Shown piece after piece: positions 44,106 through 52,402 of a stretch of DNA of 64,000 bases (within the stretch, counting starts at the first letter, position 1; each line of letters starts with the position of its first letter). Made by a program: the position numbers and the translations under genes. This DNA comes from Lentimicrobium sp. Its GTDB lineage: Bacteria > Bacteroidota > Bacteroidia > Bacteroidales > Lentimicrobiaceae. The stretch covers positions 1 through 64,000 of the forward strand of contig JANJXJ010000047.1 in assembly GCA_024709105.1 (NCBI GenBank), written 5' to 3'. The notes under the pieces were generated by a model. It was given only the letters and a program-made list of their open reading frames with translations. It searched no databases and had not been told where the DNA came from.

Positions 44106-45449
44106 CTATTTTATAAGATCAAGTTTTAACCCATCAAAATTACCTGAGCTCATCATTAGCAAGCTGGATTCATTAGTAAAAACTGATTCCAGCAGGGTTT
44201 GCAGTTCCTGAGAGTTATTCAAAACATGCAGGTTTTCATTGGCAAACGCACTTTTTACCTCTTCAACTGTAAATAAAGGTAACCTTTTAATTTCCAGGGC
44301 ATGTTTGCTATAAAAAACAATTGCTACATCAGCTTGATTCATGGTATTCCTGTATTCTTTCATAAACTCCGTATTCAGGCTGCTGTATGTATGCAATTCC
44401 ATGCATGCAATTAATTTGCGTTGTGGAAACTGCTCTCTTACAGCATTAATTGTAGCCTTGAGTTTTGAAGGACTGTGGGCAAAATCCTTATAAATGGCGC
44501 GCGTTTCATCTTTGGCAATAAGCTCCAATCGTTTAGATGCACCAGAGAATGAAGCAATGGCATTATAAAAATCCTGAGAACTTACGCCAATTGATTCACA
44601 CACCAGCCTCGCTCCTTCCAGGTTTTGCATGTTGTGCCTGCCAAAAATTTTCAATTCAGTTTTATTATTATCATGAGAAATAAAAGTGATTCCATTCTGA
44701 ACATAAAATTCGGGCAAAAAGTAGGGTTTCAGTATCACTCCTTCTCCTGCAGATTGGCTCACCTGTTTAACTATTTCATCTTCAGCACAATAAACCAGGC
44801 TTCCACCGGCTGGAATCATTTTGGTAAAAATCCTGAATTGTTCTATGTAGAAATCCAGGGTAGGGAAAACATTTACATGATCCCATGCAATCCCGCTTAT
44901 TAGCGCAATATCTGGCTGGTAAACGTGGAATTTCGGGCGTTTATCGAGTGCTGAAGTTAAATACTCATCACCTTCAATCACCATAAATTTTGCTTCATGG
45001 CTTAGTTTAACCATTACATCAAAGCCTTCAAGCTGTGCTCCTACCATATAATCAGCATCAACTCCGGTTTCTTTAAGAACATGGAGTATCATGGCTGTAA
45101 TTGTAGTTTTGCCGTGGCTACCTCCAATTACAACTCTGGTTTTATCTTTTGCTTGCTCATAAAGAAACTCTGGATAAGAATAGATTTTGAGTCCAAGTTC
45201 CCTGGCTTTCTGCAATTCAGGATTATCTTCCTTTGCATGCATACCCAGGATTACAGCATCAAGCTCATTACTTATTCTTGAAGGAAACCATCCTATTTCA
45301 TCTGGCAGCATTCCCAACTTCTCTAACCTCGATTTTGCAGGATCAAAAATTTCATCGTCGGAGCCGGTGATTATATATCCTTTGCGATGCAATGCAATAG
45401 CCAGATTGTGCATAGCACTTCCACCTATAGCAATAAAATGAACTCTCAT
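44106..45449 (-). CDS. mpl: UDP-N-acetylmuramate:L-Ala-gamma-D-Glu-meso-DAP ligase
   Basis: Murein-recycling ligase that attaches a reclaimed tripeptide to UDP-MurNAc. The 447-residue sequence is a Mur-ligase with the nucleotide motif GGSHGKTTITAM (about residue 104), the DEYLTSALDKRPKF segment, and the last-domain FAHSPSKLKATINAVRE. It is MurC-like, but the start (MRVHFIAIGGSAMHNLAIAL) and GDEYLTSALDK fit the Mpl subgroup. A TATTTTTG element (45466-45473) gives a very short leader (about 10 nt). Confidence 0.9.
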   Translation of the reverse strand: MRVHFIAIGGSAMHNLAIALHRKGYIITGSDDEIFDPAKSRLEKLGMLPDEIGWFPSRISNELDAVILGMHAKEDNPELQKARELGLKIYSYPEFLYEQAKDKTRVVIGGSHGKTTITAMILHVLKETGVDADYMVGAQLEGFDVMVKLSHEAKFMVIEGDEYLTSALDKRPKFHVYQPDIALISGIAWDHVNVFPTLDFYIEQFRIFTKMIPAGGSLVYCAEDEIVKQVSQSAGEGVILKPYFLPEFYVQNGITFISHDNNKTELKIFGRHNMQNLEGARLVCESIGVSSQDFYNAIASFSGASKRLELIAKDETRAIYKDFAHSPSKLKATINAVREQFPQRKLIACMELHTYSSLNTEFMKEYRNTMNQADVAIVFYSKHALEIKRLPLFTVEEVKSAFANENLHVLNNSQELQTLLESVFTNESSLLMMSSGNFDGLKLDLIK

Positions 45450-45465
45450 ATGAATTAGTTTTCAG

Positions 45466-45473
45466 CAAAAATA
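45466..45473 (-). promoter_or_regulatory. Promoter -7 element of mpl
   Basis: TATTTTTG on the minus strand, 16 nt before the ATG. Confidence 0.6.
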
Positions 45474-45562
45474 AGGGGATTTTAACTAAATTATTACCAA
45501 CAATGGAAAGTTTAATCAGAAATGCATTTATCTGTCATTATAAAAATTCGACAGCAATTGAT

Positions 45563-45570
45563 TATTTTTG
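45563..45570 (+). promoter_or_regulatory. Promoter -7 element of the MBL-cysH operon
   Basis: TATTTTTG, then 7 nt, then ATG: leaderless or nearly so. It lies inside an upward extension of the open frame (to 45503), which argues that the extension is not translated. Confidence 0.6.
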
Positions 45571-45577
45571 CAGCATT

Positions 45578-46426
45578 ATGAGCATTATAAAATTAACTGT
45601 ACTAATTGCAGATTATTGGAAAATGGATGGCGGAGTTGCTTTTGGAGTGGTTCCAAAATCGCTGTGGACAAAAGTTTACCCTGAAGACACTGATAATCTG
45701 ATTAATATTTGCACCAGATGTCTTCTGATAGAAACAGAAAACAGAAAAATACTGGTTGATACAGGAATGGGGAATAAGCGCGGGGACAAATATTACGCTT
45801 ATAAATATCGCACAGGTACTGGTGGTATTGCAGAACAACTTCACAAAATTTCAATAAACCCTGAAGAAATAACCGATGTGGTTTTTACGCACCTTCATGA
45901 TGATCATGTTGGAGGAGCTACAGAACTGGATAAAGACGGAAATTTAAAGCTGATCTTTGAAAATGCAAGCTACTGGTGTTCTGAGTCACACTGGAAATGG
46001 TCAGAATACTCAAATAAAAGGGAAGCTGCTGCATATTTTACTGACAATCTGAATCCGATTAAGGAATCGGGCAGGCTGAATCTCATTAAAGAATCAGGCA
46101 ATTGGCTGGATGGCATTGAATTCAGAATTTTTAATGGACATACCCGGGGTCAATTAATTCCTCTAATCAGGAAAGCTGATCAAACATATGTATTTGCCGG
46201 CGATTTTATTCCTTCCAAAGCACATATTCCTTTGCCCTACGTTCCGGCAGTTGATATTGAACCCTTGTTGACATTAACAGAAAAAGAATCTTTTCTTGAA
46301 GAAGCACTTGAAAATCAATACATAATGATTTTTGAGCATGATTTTTACAATGAAGCATGCCAGTTAATTAGCACTGAAAAAGGAGTTGCTGCAGGAGAAA
46401 CTTTCACAATTGAATCTGTAAACTAA
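45578..46426 (+). CDS. Metallo-beta-lactamase-fold hydrolase
   Basis: A 282-residue enzyme of the MBL superfamily with the zinc motif THLHDDHVGGAT (HxHxDH, about residues 103-110), a mid-domain NGHTRGQL histidine and the Asp in FAGDFIPSKAH. MBL enzymes hydrolyse many ester, thioester or phosphoester bonds; nothing here fixes the substrate. Because cysH follows after 6 nt they form an operon, which suggests a sulfur-related thiol or persulfide substrate, but this is inference. The start is 45578: the alternative ATG at 45503 lies upstream of the -7 element. Confidence 0.86.
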   Translation: MSIIKLTVLIADYWKMDGGVAFGVVPKSLWTKVYPEDTDNLINICTRCLLIETENRKILVDTGMGNKRGDKYYAYKYRTGTGGIAEQLHKISINPEEITDVVFTHLHDDHVGGATELDKDGNLKLIFENASYWCSESHWKWSEYSNKREAAAYFTDNLNPIKESGRLNLIKESGNWLDGIEFRIFNGHTRGQLIPLIRKADQTYVFAGDFIPSKAHIPLPYVPAVDIEPLLTLTEKESFLEEALENQYIMIFEHDFYNEACQLISTEKGVAAGETFTIESVN

Positions 46427-46432
46427 AGAATT

Positions 46433-47143
46433 ATGAGTAAAACAGAAGAAATCAACCGTTTAAACGACTTGTTGCAGGACAAAGCTCCGGAAGAGGTAAT
46501 ACATTGGTTTTTAACTTCTTTTGATGGAAAAGTTGCGTTTTCAACCAGTCTGGGAGCTGAAGATCAGGCCATAACCTATATGATCTCACAAATAGACAAA
46601 AACGCCCGCATTTTTACGCTTGATACTGGCCGTCTTTTTGCAGAAACCTATGAATTGCTTGATCTTACATCAAAAAAGTACAGTTTGAATATTGATGTTA
46701 TGTTTCCCGATTCAACCCGGGTTGAAGAAATGGTTAATACAAGAGGAATCAATCTGTTTTACGATAGCATCGAAAATCGAAAATTGTGCTGCCATATAAG
46801 GAAAATTGAGCCACTTAAACGTGCTTTTGAAGGATTGGATGCATGGATTTGTGGTTTAAGGCGAGAGCAGTCGGTGACAAGAAAAGACATGAGATTGGTT
46901 GAATGGGATGACAACAATGGATTAATAAAGATAAACCCATTGATTGACTGGAAAGAACCACAACTCTGGGAATATTTAAAATCCAACCATATCCCATACA
47001 ATAAACTGCATGATCAGGGTTTCCCGAGCATAGGATGCCAACCATGCACCAGAGCTGTTATGCCTGGAGAAGATGTAAGAGCCGGCCGTTGGTGGTGGGA
47101 AAACCCGGAAACCAAAGAATGTGGATTGCATAAAAAGAGTTGA
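46433..47143 (+). CDS. cysH: Adenylyl-sulfate (APS) reductase
   Basis: Thioredoxin-dependent reductase of the assimilatory sulfate pathway. The 236-residue sequence has the PAPS-reductase fold (FSTSLGAEDQAI) and all four [4Fe-4S] ligands (Cys119-Cys120, Cys202, Cys205) plus the catalytic Cys230 in KECGLHKKS, so it uses APS rather than PAPS. Its usual partners cysD and cysN (ATP sulfurylase), sulfite reductase and thioredoxin are not adjacent. It is in an operon with the MBL-fold gene (6-nt spacing). Confidence 0.93.
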   Translation: MSKTEEINRLNDLLQDKAPEEVIHWFLTSFDGKVAFSTSLGAEDQAITYMISQIDKNARIFTLDTGRLFAETYELLDLTSKKYSLNIDVMFPDSTRVEEMVNTRGINLFYDSIENRKLCCHIRKIEPLKRAFEGLDAWICGLRREQSVTRKDMRLVEWDDNNGLIKINPLIDWKEPQLWEYLKSNHIPYNKLHDQGFPSIGCQPCTRAVMPGEDVRAGRWWWENPETKECGLHKKS

Positions 47144-47166
47144 AATTTCGGTTGAAAGAATTATTT

Positions 47167-47192
47167 AAACCCCGAACCTGAGTTCGGGGTTT
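47167..47192 (+). terminator. Terminator of the MBL-cysH operon
   Basis: AAACCCCGAAC/GTTCGGGGTTT, an 11-bp stem with loop CTGA, followed by ATTGTTATT. Confidence 0.8.
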
Positions 47193-47348
47193 ATTGTTAT
47201 TTAAATATTTCAAATAATTGGTAATATGAAATTAAGCTGCTTTTATTTTCATTATAATTCAATGAGATAGTGTAATTTACACACTTTAGAAATTATTAGA
47301 ATTAACAATTTAATAACAAGTAAACAATTTTTGCATTGTAGTTTTTTG

Positions 47349-47356
47349 TACTTTTG
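47349..47356 (+). promoter_or_regulatory. Promoter -7 element of the CBM48 gene
   Basis: TACTTTTG, exact consensus; predicted leader about 38 nt. Confidence 0.65.
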
Positions 47357-47400
47357 CGCCCGATTTTAACCAATCCAATGTTTAACCAAACCTTATTTGA

Positions 47401-47709
47401 ATGAGTATCAAAAAGCAATTCCTGAAGAGCAAACCTGTTTGCAAAGTCAGCTTTAAATTATCAAAAGCTCAGGTTAACAATGCCACTAAAGTCAGTTTGG
47501 TAGGCGATTTCAATAACTGGGATATCTCTGCTGACGAATTCAGCAAGTTAAAAGATGGTTCTTTCAGCTATTCACTTGAACTTGAAACCGGAAAAGAATA
47601 TCATTTTCGTTATGTTGCTGATGGCAGCGAGTGGTTCAATGATGATGAAGCCGACCGTTTTGAGGCAAGCGGGCAGGGCGAAGCACGGAACGGAGTTTTA
47701 TCTCTTTAA
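47401..47709 (+). CDS. Stand-alone CBM48 (isoamylase early set) glycogen-binding protein
   Basis: A 102-residue protein that is essentially one CBM48 carbohydrate-binding domain: VSLVGDFNNWDISADEFSKL, SYSLELETGKEYHFRYVADG and the C-terminal DEADRFEASGQGEARNG. CBM48 domains of branching and debranching enzymes and AMPK-beta bind alpha-glucans. No catalytic domain is attached. A role in binding or targeting other proteins to glycogen is plausible (glgB is at 35 kb), but has not been shown. It sits alone between promoter and terminator. Confidence 0.85.
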   Translation: MSIKKQFLKSKPVCKVSFKLSKAQVNNATKVSLVGDFNNWDISADEFSKLKDGSFSYSLELETGKEYHFRYVADGSEWFNDDEADRFEASGQGEARNGVLSL

Positions 47710-47721
47710 TAATTTCAGGAG

Positions 47722-47750
47722 AAAGGCAGCCTAAACGAGCTGCCTTTTTT
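47722..47750 (+). terminator. Terminator of the CBM48 gene
   Basis: AAAGGCAGC/GCTGCCTTT stem with a T-run; A-rich on the other side too. Confidence 0.85.
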
Positions 47751-47751
47751 C

Positions 47752-48972
47752 TTAATCGTACCTTAATGCAGATACCGGGCTGATAAACTTAACAACCACG
47801 GAAGGCAACAACATCATCAGTGTACAAACTCCTACGGTGCCTGCATTAATGGTCAAAATTTCTGCAATACCAATATTTACGGGTACCTGGTCAATAAAGT
47901 ATGAGTCAGCAGGTAGTGGTGTTAAACCGGTTTCTGATTGCAGGAAAATCAATCCCAAAGCCAACAGGTTTCCCCATAATAATCCATAACCTGTTATATA
48001 AACAGAAGCGTAAATAAAGATTTTTCTGATACTTGATGTCTTTGCTCCCAGCGATTTAAGAATACCAATGTCGCGTGTTCTTTCCAGAATGAGAATGAGC
48101 AAAGTTGAAATCATTGTTATTCCAGAGACTAAAACCATAATAATCAGTATTATAACAACATTCATATCCTGAATCTCAATCCAATCGAATATTTGCGGAT
48201 ACATTTGCTTGATTGTCTGGCTGTTCAGGTTATATCCAATGGTTTCGTATATTTTTTCTGATATTTCATCAAGTTTGTCAAAATTACTGATATTTACCTC
48301 AATACCAGAAACTGTAATGCTGTCCCAGTTATTCAATCTGCTGATCTGCCTGAAATCACCAAACACATAGGTTTCATCAAATTCTGCTAGTCCGGTTTTG
48401 TAAACGCCGCTTACTTTCAACCTTCGCGCCCTTGCAGTATTATCAATAATGAAATACATACGCAGATCATCTCCTGCATTGAGGTTGAGCATTTTCGAAA
48501 CTTTTTCCGAAATAAGCACATCTGCAGAAACAGCAGAATCATGAAATTGAGGCAATGTTCCTGAAACAAGTTTATCGTTGAAAAAACTCCAGTCGTAAGT
48601 ATTGGTAACCCCTTTAAGCACAACTCCGTGAATTTCGTCGGTTGTTTTTATAATGCCGGCTTTGAGAGCAAAGGGTTGAATATTTGTAATTCCTTCTATT
48701 TTAATAAGTTCTCCTGTGTTGATATCTGCCAGCGATACAGGGGTTGGCTCATAGGAATTGTTTGAATTAAAACCCGTGATTTGAATATGAGCACCAAATC
48801 CTGATACTTTATCTCTCACCTGCAACTGGAATCCCTGCAATATTGCAACAGAAATAAGCATAACTGCCAATCCCAGCGCAATTCCTGCAATTGACACCCT
48901 GATGATTGGTTTCGAAAATGAATGACCATTCCCTGACCTGAGCCTACGGCTTATAAAATATTCGAAATTCAA
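47752..48972 (-). CDS. FtsX-like ABC transporter permease (LolC/LolE type)
   Basis: A 406-residue permease with one N-terminal TM helix (about 25-48), a large periplasmic domain of about 230 residues and three C-terminal TM helices (about 275-400), including the ERTRDIGILKSLGA motif before TM2-3. This MacB/FtsX topology is shared with lipoprotein-releasing LolCE and peptide or cell-division permeases. The ATPase partner (LolD-like) is not adjacent. The Lol assignment is likely but not proven from sequence alone. Confidence 0.85.
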   Translation of the reverse strand: MNFEYFISRRLRSGNGHSFSKPIIRVSIAGIALGLAVMLISVAILQGFQLQVRDKVSGFGAHIQITGFNSNNSYEPTPVSLADINTGELIKIEGITNIQPFALKAGIIKTTDEIHGVVLKGVTNTYDWSFFNDKLVSGTLPQFHDSAVSADVLISEKVSKMLNLNAGDDLRMYFIIDNTARARRLKVSGVYKTGLAEFDETYVFGDFRQISRLNNWDSITVSGIEVNISNFDKLDEISEKIYETIGYNLNSQTIKQMYPQIFDWIEIQDMNVVIILIIMVLVSGITMISTLLILILERTRDIGILKSLGAKTSSIRKIFIYASVYITGYGLLWGNLLALGLIFLQSETGLTPLPADSYFIDQVPVNIGIAEILTINAGTVGVCTLMMLLPSVVVKFISPVSALRYD

Positions 48973-48991
48973 AATCCTGTTTTGTTTTCGG

Positions 48992-48999
48992 CAAAATTA
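48992..48999 (-). promoter_or_regulatory. Promoter -7 element of the FtsX-like gene
   Basis: TAATTTTG on the minus strand, 19 nt before its ATG and back-to-back with the namZ promoter. Confidence 0.55.
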
Positions 49000-49011
49000 A
49001 CAGATTAAAAC

Positions 49012-49019
49012 TAATTTTG
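49012..49019 (+). promoter_or_regulatory. Promoter -7 element of namZ
   Basis: TAATTTTG on the plus strand, 12 nt from the oppositely oriented element; the two genes are divergently transcribed. Confidence 0.6.
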
Positions 49020-49046
49020 AGGTTTGAAAAACAACATTATCACTTT

Positions 49047-50273
49047 ATGAAGATGAAGCATTTGCCAGTACAATTTCTTTTGATACTTGTTTTTACCTTG
49101 CAGGGAGCATGCAGTGATCATACCTACCGGGTTTCTGAGACACAAAATACAGAGAAAGATTTTGGTACCATAATCACAGGAGCTGAGCGCTTGAGTGTTT
49201 ACGTTGATAAGTATTTGAATAATAAGAACATAGCGGTAGTTGCCAATCAAACCTCATTGGTTGGAGAGGTGCATTTGATTGATACCTTACTTTCATCTGG
49301 CGTTAACATCATTAAAGTTTTTGCTCCTGAACATGGATTCAGAGGTGAAGCTGAGGCCGGAGCTGTTATTAAAAGCGGTGTAGATATTAAAACAGGTCTG
49401 CCGGTTACATCCTTGTATGGCAAAAAGAAAAAACCATTGCCTGAAGACCTACTGGATATAGATATTGTTGTATTTGATATTCAGGATGTTGGAGCAAGAT
49501 TTTACACCTATATCTCCACTATGACATATGTGATGGAGGCTTGCGCTGAAGCCGGAATTGAGTTTTTGGTTCTTGACAGGCCCAACCCGCATGGTTATTA
49601 TATTGATGGCCCGGTTTTAAAGGATGGATACCAGTCTTTTGTCGGGTTACATAAAATTCCTGTGGTGCATGGAATGACAATTGCCGAATACGCAAGAATG
49701 GTTAATGAAGAAGGTTGGTTAAAAAACGGAATCAAGTGCAGGTTGAGCTGGGTAAGTTGTGAAGGCTATACTCACAGCACACGATATCAGTTGCCTGTTC
49801 GCCCCTCCCCTAACCTTCCTGATATGGAAGCGATTTATCTGTACCCTTCGCTTTGTCTTTTTGAAGGAACACAGATAAGCGTTGGCCGGGGAACTTCAAA
49901 ACCTTTTAAAATAATCGGACATCCTGATTATTCTTCTGGAAACTTAAAATTTATCCCGGAATCTATTCCCGGTGTAAGCGAAAAACCACCACATCTGGGA
50001 AAAGAATGCAGAGGAATAGACCTGTCAGGGTATGCTGCTGTAATTTCTGAAACCGGCAAACTCGAGTTAAGATGGCTGATTGAAATGTATAATCGTGTAA
50101 AAAATGATAAACCATTTTTCGATGCTTTTTTTGATAAACTTGCTGGCAGCGATGAACTGAGGAAACAAATTTCGGCAGGTATGGCAGAAGAAGAAATCAG
50201 GCAGAGCTGGAAAAACGATTTGGCAAATTTTCAGAAAATCAGAGCCAAATATTTGTTATATCCTGATTTTTAA
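49047..50273 (+). CDS. namZ: Exo-beta-N-acetylmuramidase NamZ (DUF1343)
   Basis: A 408-residue exported murein-degrading enzyme of the DUF1343 family, shown in Bacillus to release MurNAc from non-reducing ends. Signature segments: VVANQTSLVGEVHLIDTLLS, FAPEHGFRGEAEAGA, VFDIQDVGARFYTYISTMTY, VLDRPNPHG and YLYPSLCLFEGTQISVGRGT. The N-terminus MKMKHLPVQFLLILVFTLQGACSD is a lipoprotein signal (Cys about residue 22). The start is ATG 49047. It is divergent from the FtsX-like permease. Confidence 0.9.
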   Translation: MKMKHLPVQFLLILVFTLQGACSDHTYRVSETQNTEKDFGTIITGAERLSVYVDKYLNNKNIAVVANQTSLVGEVHLIDTLLSSGVNIIKVFAPEHGFRGEAEAGAVIKSGVDIKTGLPVTSLYGKKKKPLPEDLLDIDIVVFDIQDVGARFYTYISTMTYVMEACAEAGIEFLVLDRPNPHGYYIDGPVLKDGYQSFVGLHKIPVVHGMTIAEYARMVNEEGWLKNGIKCRLSWVSCEGYTHSTRYQLPVRPSPNLPDMEAIYLYPSLCLFEGTQISVGRGTSKPFKIIGHPDYSSGNLKFIPESIPGVSEKPPHLGKECRGIDLSGYAAVISETGKLELRWLIEMYNRVKNDKPFFDAFFDKLAGSDELRKQISAGMAEEEIRQSWKNDLANFQKIRAKYLLYPDF

Positions 50274-50321
50274 GAATCTGACAAATCATCCTGACAACTT
50301 TTCTTACCAGAAATTGCAAAA

Positions 50322-50349
50322 AAAAGGAGAACCATCCGATTCCCCTTTT
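50322..50349. terminator. Likely terminator between namZ and the aminotransferase
   Basis: AAAAGGAGAA/TTCCCCTTTT (one mismatch) over an 8-nt loop between convergent genes. Confidence 0.6.
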
Positions 50350-50367
50350 CGATTCAGTATTTGTTGT

Positions 50368-51564
50368 TTATTTCCTTCCCGGATAAACTTTCAAAGCTTC
50401 TTCCAGGCATTTTACAGCATTTTTAAGATCTTCTTTTTTAAGAACATAGGCGATGCGGGCTTCATTCTTACCTAATCCCGGGGTTGCATAAAAGCCTGAT
50501 GCAGGGGCAAGCATAACTGTTTGTCCTTCATAGCTGAAATCCTCCAGCAGCCATTGGCAGAAATCATCGGCATCCTCAACCGGCAGACTGATTACCGAAT
50601 AAAAAGCGCCTTTGGGCATGGGTGCAAATACCCCGGGAATTTTATTGAGTTCTTCAATAACCAGATTACGGCGCGAGATGTATTCATCATAAACTTCCTT
50701 AAAATATGAGGGAGGTGTATCCAATGAGGCCTCTCCTATTACTTGTCCCAGTGAGGGTGGACTCAAACGGGCCTGAGCAAATTTTAATGCGGTGGCCATA
50801 ACTTTCTTGTTCTTTGATACCAATGCACCAATTCTAACCCCGCATTCACTGTATCTTTTTGAAACAGAATCCATTAGCACTGCATTCTCTTCAAGCCCGT
50901 TAAGGTTCATCACAGAAAAGTGGGTATTTCCGTCGTAGCAAAATTCGCGATATACTTCATCGGCAAAAAGATACAGATCGTGTTTAAGAACTACTTCGCG
51001 CAATTGCTCAAGTTCTTCTTTGCTGTAAAGATATCCGGTTGGGTTATTGGGGTTGCACACCATAATAGCCCTTGTCTTTGGAGTTATGGCTTTTTCAAAT
51101 TCACTTACCGGGGGCAAAGCAAAACCATCTTTAATATTGGAAGTAATAGGTATTACCTTTACTCCTGCTGATAAAGCAAATGCATTGTAATTGGTGTAAA
51201 ACGGCTCAGGGATAATAACTTCATCACCAGGATTAAGGCATACTTTAAATGCTATAGAAATGGCTTCAGAACCACCGGTGGTAATGATGATGTCGTTGTG
51301 GTCAACATCTATTCCGATGCCCTGATAGTAACCTGCCAGTTTTCTGCGATAACTTTCATTGCCTGCAGAGTGGCTGTACTCAATTACTTTAAGATCGAAA
51401 TTTTTGATGGCTTGCAAAGCCACTTCAGGAGTTTGAATATCGGGCTGACCAATATTCAAATGATAAACCTTTACTCCTTTTTTCTTGGCAGCTTCGGCAA
51501 ACGGAACCAGTTTTCTGATGGGAGAAGCGGGCATCTGACAGCCTCTTTCTGAAATCTTTGGCAT
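50368..51564 (-). CDS. Pyridoxal phosphate-dependent aminotransferase (class I/II)
   Basis: A 398-residue fold-type I aminotransferase of the aspartate aminotransferase group. The PLP lysine is in SVSKRYSECGVRIG (about residue 238), with the pocket residues TTGGSEA, CNPNNPTGYLYS and the C-terminal ARIAYVLKKEDL substrate Arg region. The amino donor cannot be fixed; related Bacteroidota enzymes transaminate aspartate or aromatic/branched amino acids. A TACCTTTG element (51600-51607) gives a leader of about 29 nt. Confidence 0.88.
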   Translation of the reverse strand: MPKISERGCQMPASPIRKLVPFAEAAKKKGVKVYHLNIGQPDIQTPEVALQAIKNFDLKVIEYSHSAGNESYRRKLAGYYQGIGIDVDHNDIIITTGGSEAISIAFKVCLNPGDEVIIPEPFYTNYNAFALSAGVKVIPITSNIKDGFALPPVSEFEKAITPKTRAIMVCNPNNPTGYLYSKEELEQLREVVLKHDLYLFADEVYREFCYDGNTHFSVMNLNGLEENAVLMDSVSKRYSECGVRIGALVSKNKKVMATALKFAQARLSPPSLGQVIGEASLDTPPSYFKEVYDEYISRRNLVIEELNKIPGVFAPMPKGAFYSVISLPVEDADDFCQWLLEDFSYEGQTVMLAPASGFYATPGLGKNEARIAYVLKKEDLKNAVKCLEEALKVYPGRK

Positions 51565-51599
51565 ATCTTTATGTTTTTTAAAGTTTCCTGATTTGAGGG

Positions 51600-51607
51600 C
51601 AAAGGTA
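51600..51607 (-). promoter_or_regulatory. Promoter -7 element of the aminotransferase gene
   Basis: TACCTTTG on the minus strand, exact consensus. Confidence 0.55.
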
Positions 51608-51708
51608 TAAGCAATTTTCAGATCAGCAACAGGAAAATGACAGGGTTACAACTAATATTTTGAAACTAGGCGATAAATTTTGAAACTGGAACGTTTACAA
51701 AACAAAAA

Positions 51709-51725
51709 AGCCGGGAAACCCGGCT
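51709..51725 (-). terminator. Terminator after the DUF1573 gene
   Basis: AGCCGGG/CCCGGCT stem with a 3-nt loop, followed on the minus strand by TTTTTTG. Confidence 0.85.
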
Positions 51726-51747
51726 CTTTGGCTTAATAATACTGCTG

Positions 51748-52221
51748 TTACTTTGCAGCTGGAGCTGCTGCTGAACTCATTGGTTTTTCAGGAATTGTGT
51801 TATCATCTGGTTTCTTAACAATATTTCCTGATATTCTAAGCACCTCAGCTGAGTTTTTTGCATTTGACATTACAGTAATGGATTTATTGATAGGACCCAT
51901 ACGGTTGGTGTCATACTTAACGGTAATTTTTTCCTTTTTGCCAGGAAGAATTGGTTCACGTGGCCAGCTTGGAACTGTACAACCGCAGGAAGAGCGGACA
52001 CTGGATAGTATCAGAGGTTCTTTACCGGTATTGGTAAATTCAAATTCACAGTTGCCATCACCGCCAACAAACAAAGTACCATAATCATGAACACTTTTTG
52101 TGAATGTAATTACCGGAGCATTGGGATTCTCGGCTGCGGGTTTTGGTGTGGTTTCCTGAGCAGTAGCTGCTGTAAAAGCAAATACTACTGAAGCAGCAAG
52201 GGTTAACAACTTTTTCATCAT
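51748..52221 (-). CDS. DUF1573 exported protein
   Basis: A 157-residue secreted protein with a signal peptide (MMKKLLTLAASVVFAFTAATAQ) and one DUF1573 immunoglobulin-like domain (ITFTKSVHDYGTLFVGGDGN, EFEFTNTGKEPLILSSVRSSCGCTVPSWP). The conserved Cys-Gly-Cys in SSCGCTVP is retained. The family is abundant in Bacteroidota; a binding role (protein or carbohydrate) is assumed, with no defined ligand. The end is proline/alanine-rich (EKPMSSAAAPAAK) and probably disordered. Confidence 0.88.
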   Translation of the reverse strand: MMKKLLTLAASVVFAFTAATAQETTPKPAAENPNAPVITFTKSVHDYGTLFVGGDGNCEFEFTNTGKEPLILSSVRSSCGCTVPSWPREPILPGKKEKITVKYDTNRMGPINKSITVMSNAKNSAEVLRISGNIVKKPDDNTIPEKPMSSAAAPAAK

Positions 52222-52261
52222 TAAACTATTTTGAGTTAGGGAAAAGTTTTTTCTGTGGTCA

Positions 52262-52269
52262 CAAAATTA
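52262..52269 (-). promoter_or_regulatory. Promoter -7 element of the DUF1573 gene
   Basis: TAATTTTG on the minus strand, exact consensus. Confidence 0.55.
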
Positions 52270-52402
52270 ACACATACAAATCAATTGTGTTCTGATTTTT
52301 GCTTTTTTTTTGATTTATCAAAGATTGTGCCACACATCCTTTAAAAAAAAGTGTGCAGTAACAATAAAAATCAGTTACTTTACCCCATTAATCACTTTCT
52401 TT

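Noticed and set aside
45503-45577. 25-codon N-terminal extension of the MBL-fold protein
   Set aside because: A TATTTTTG promoter element lies inside the extension, so the transcript should begin after it.
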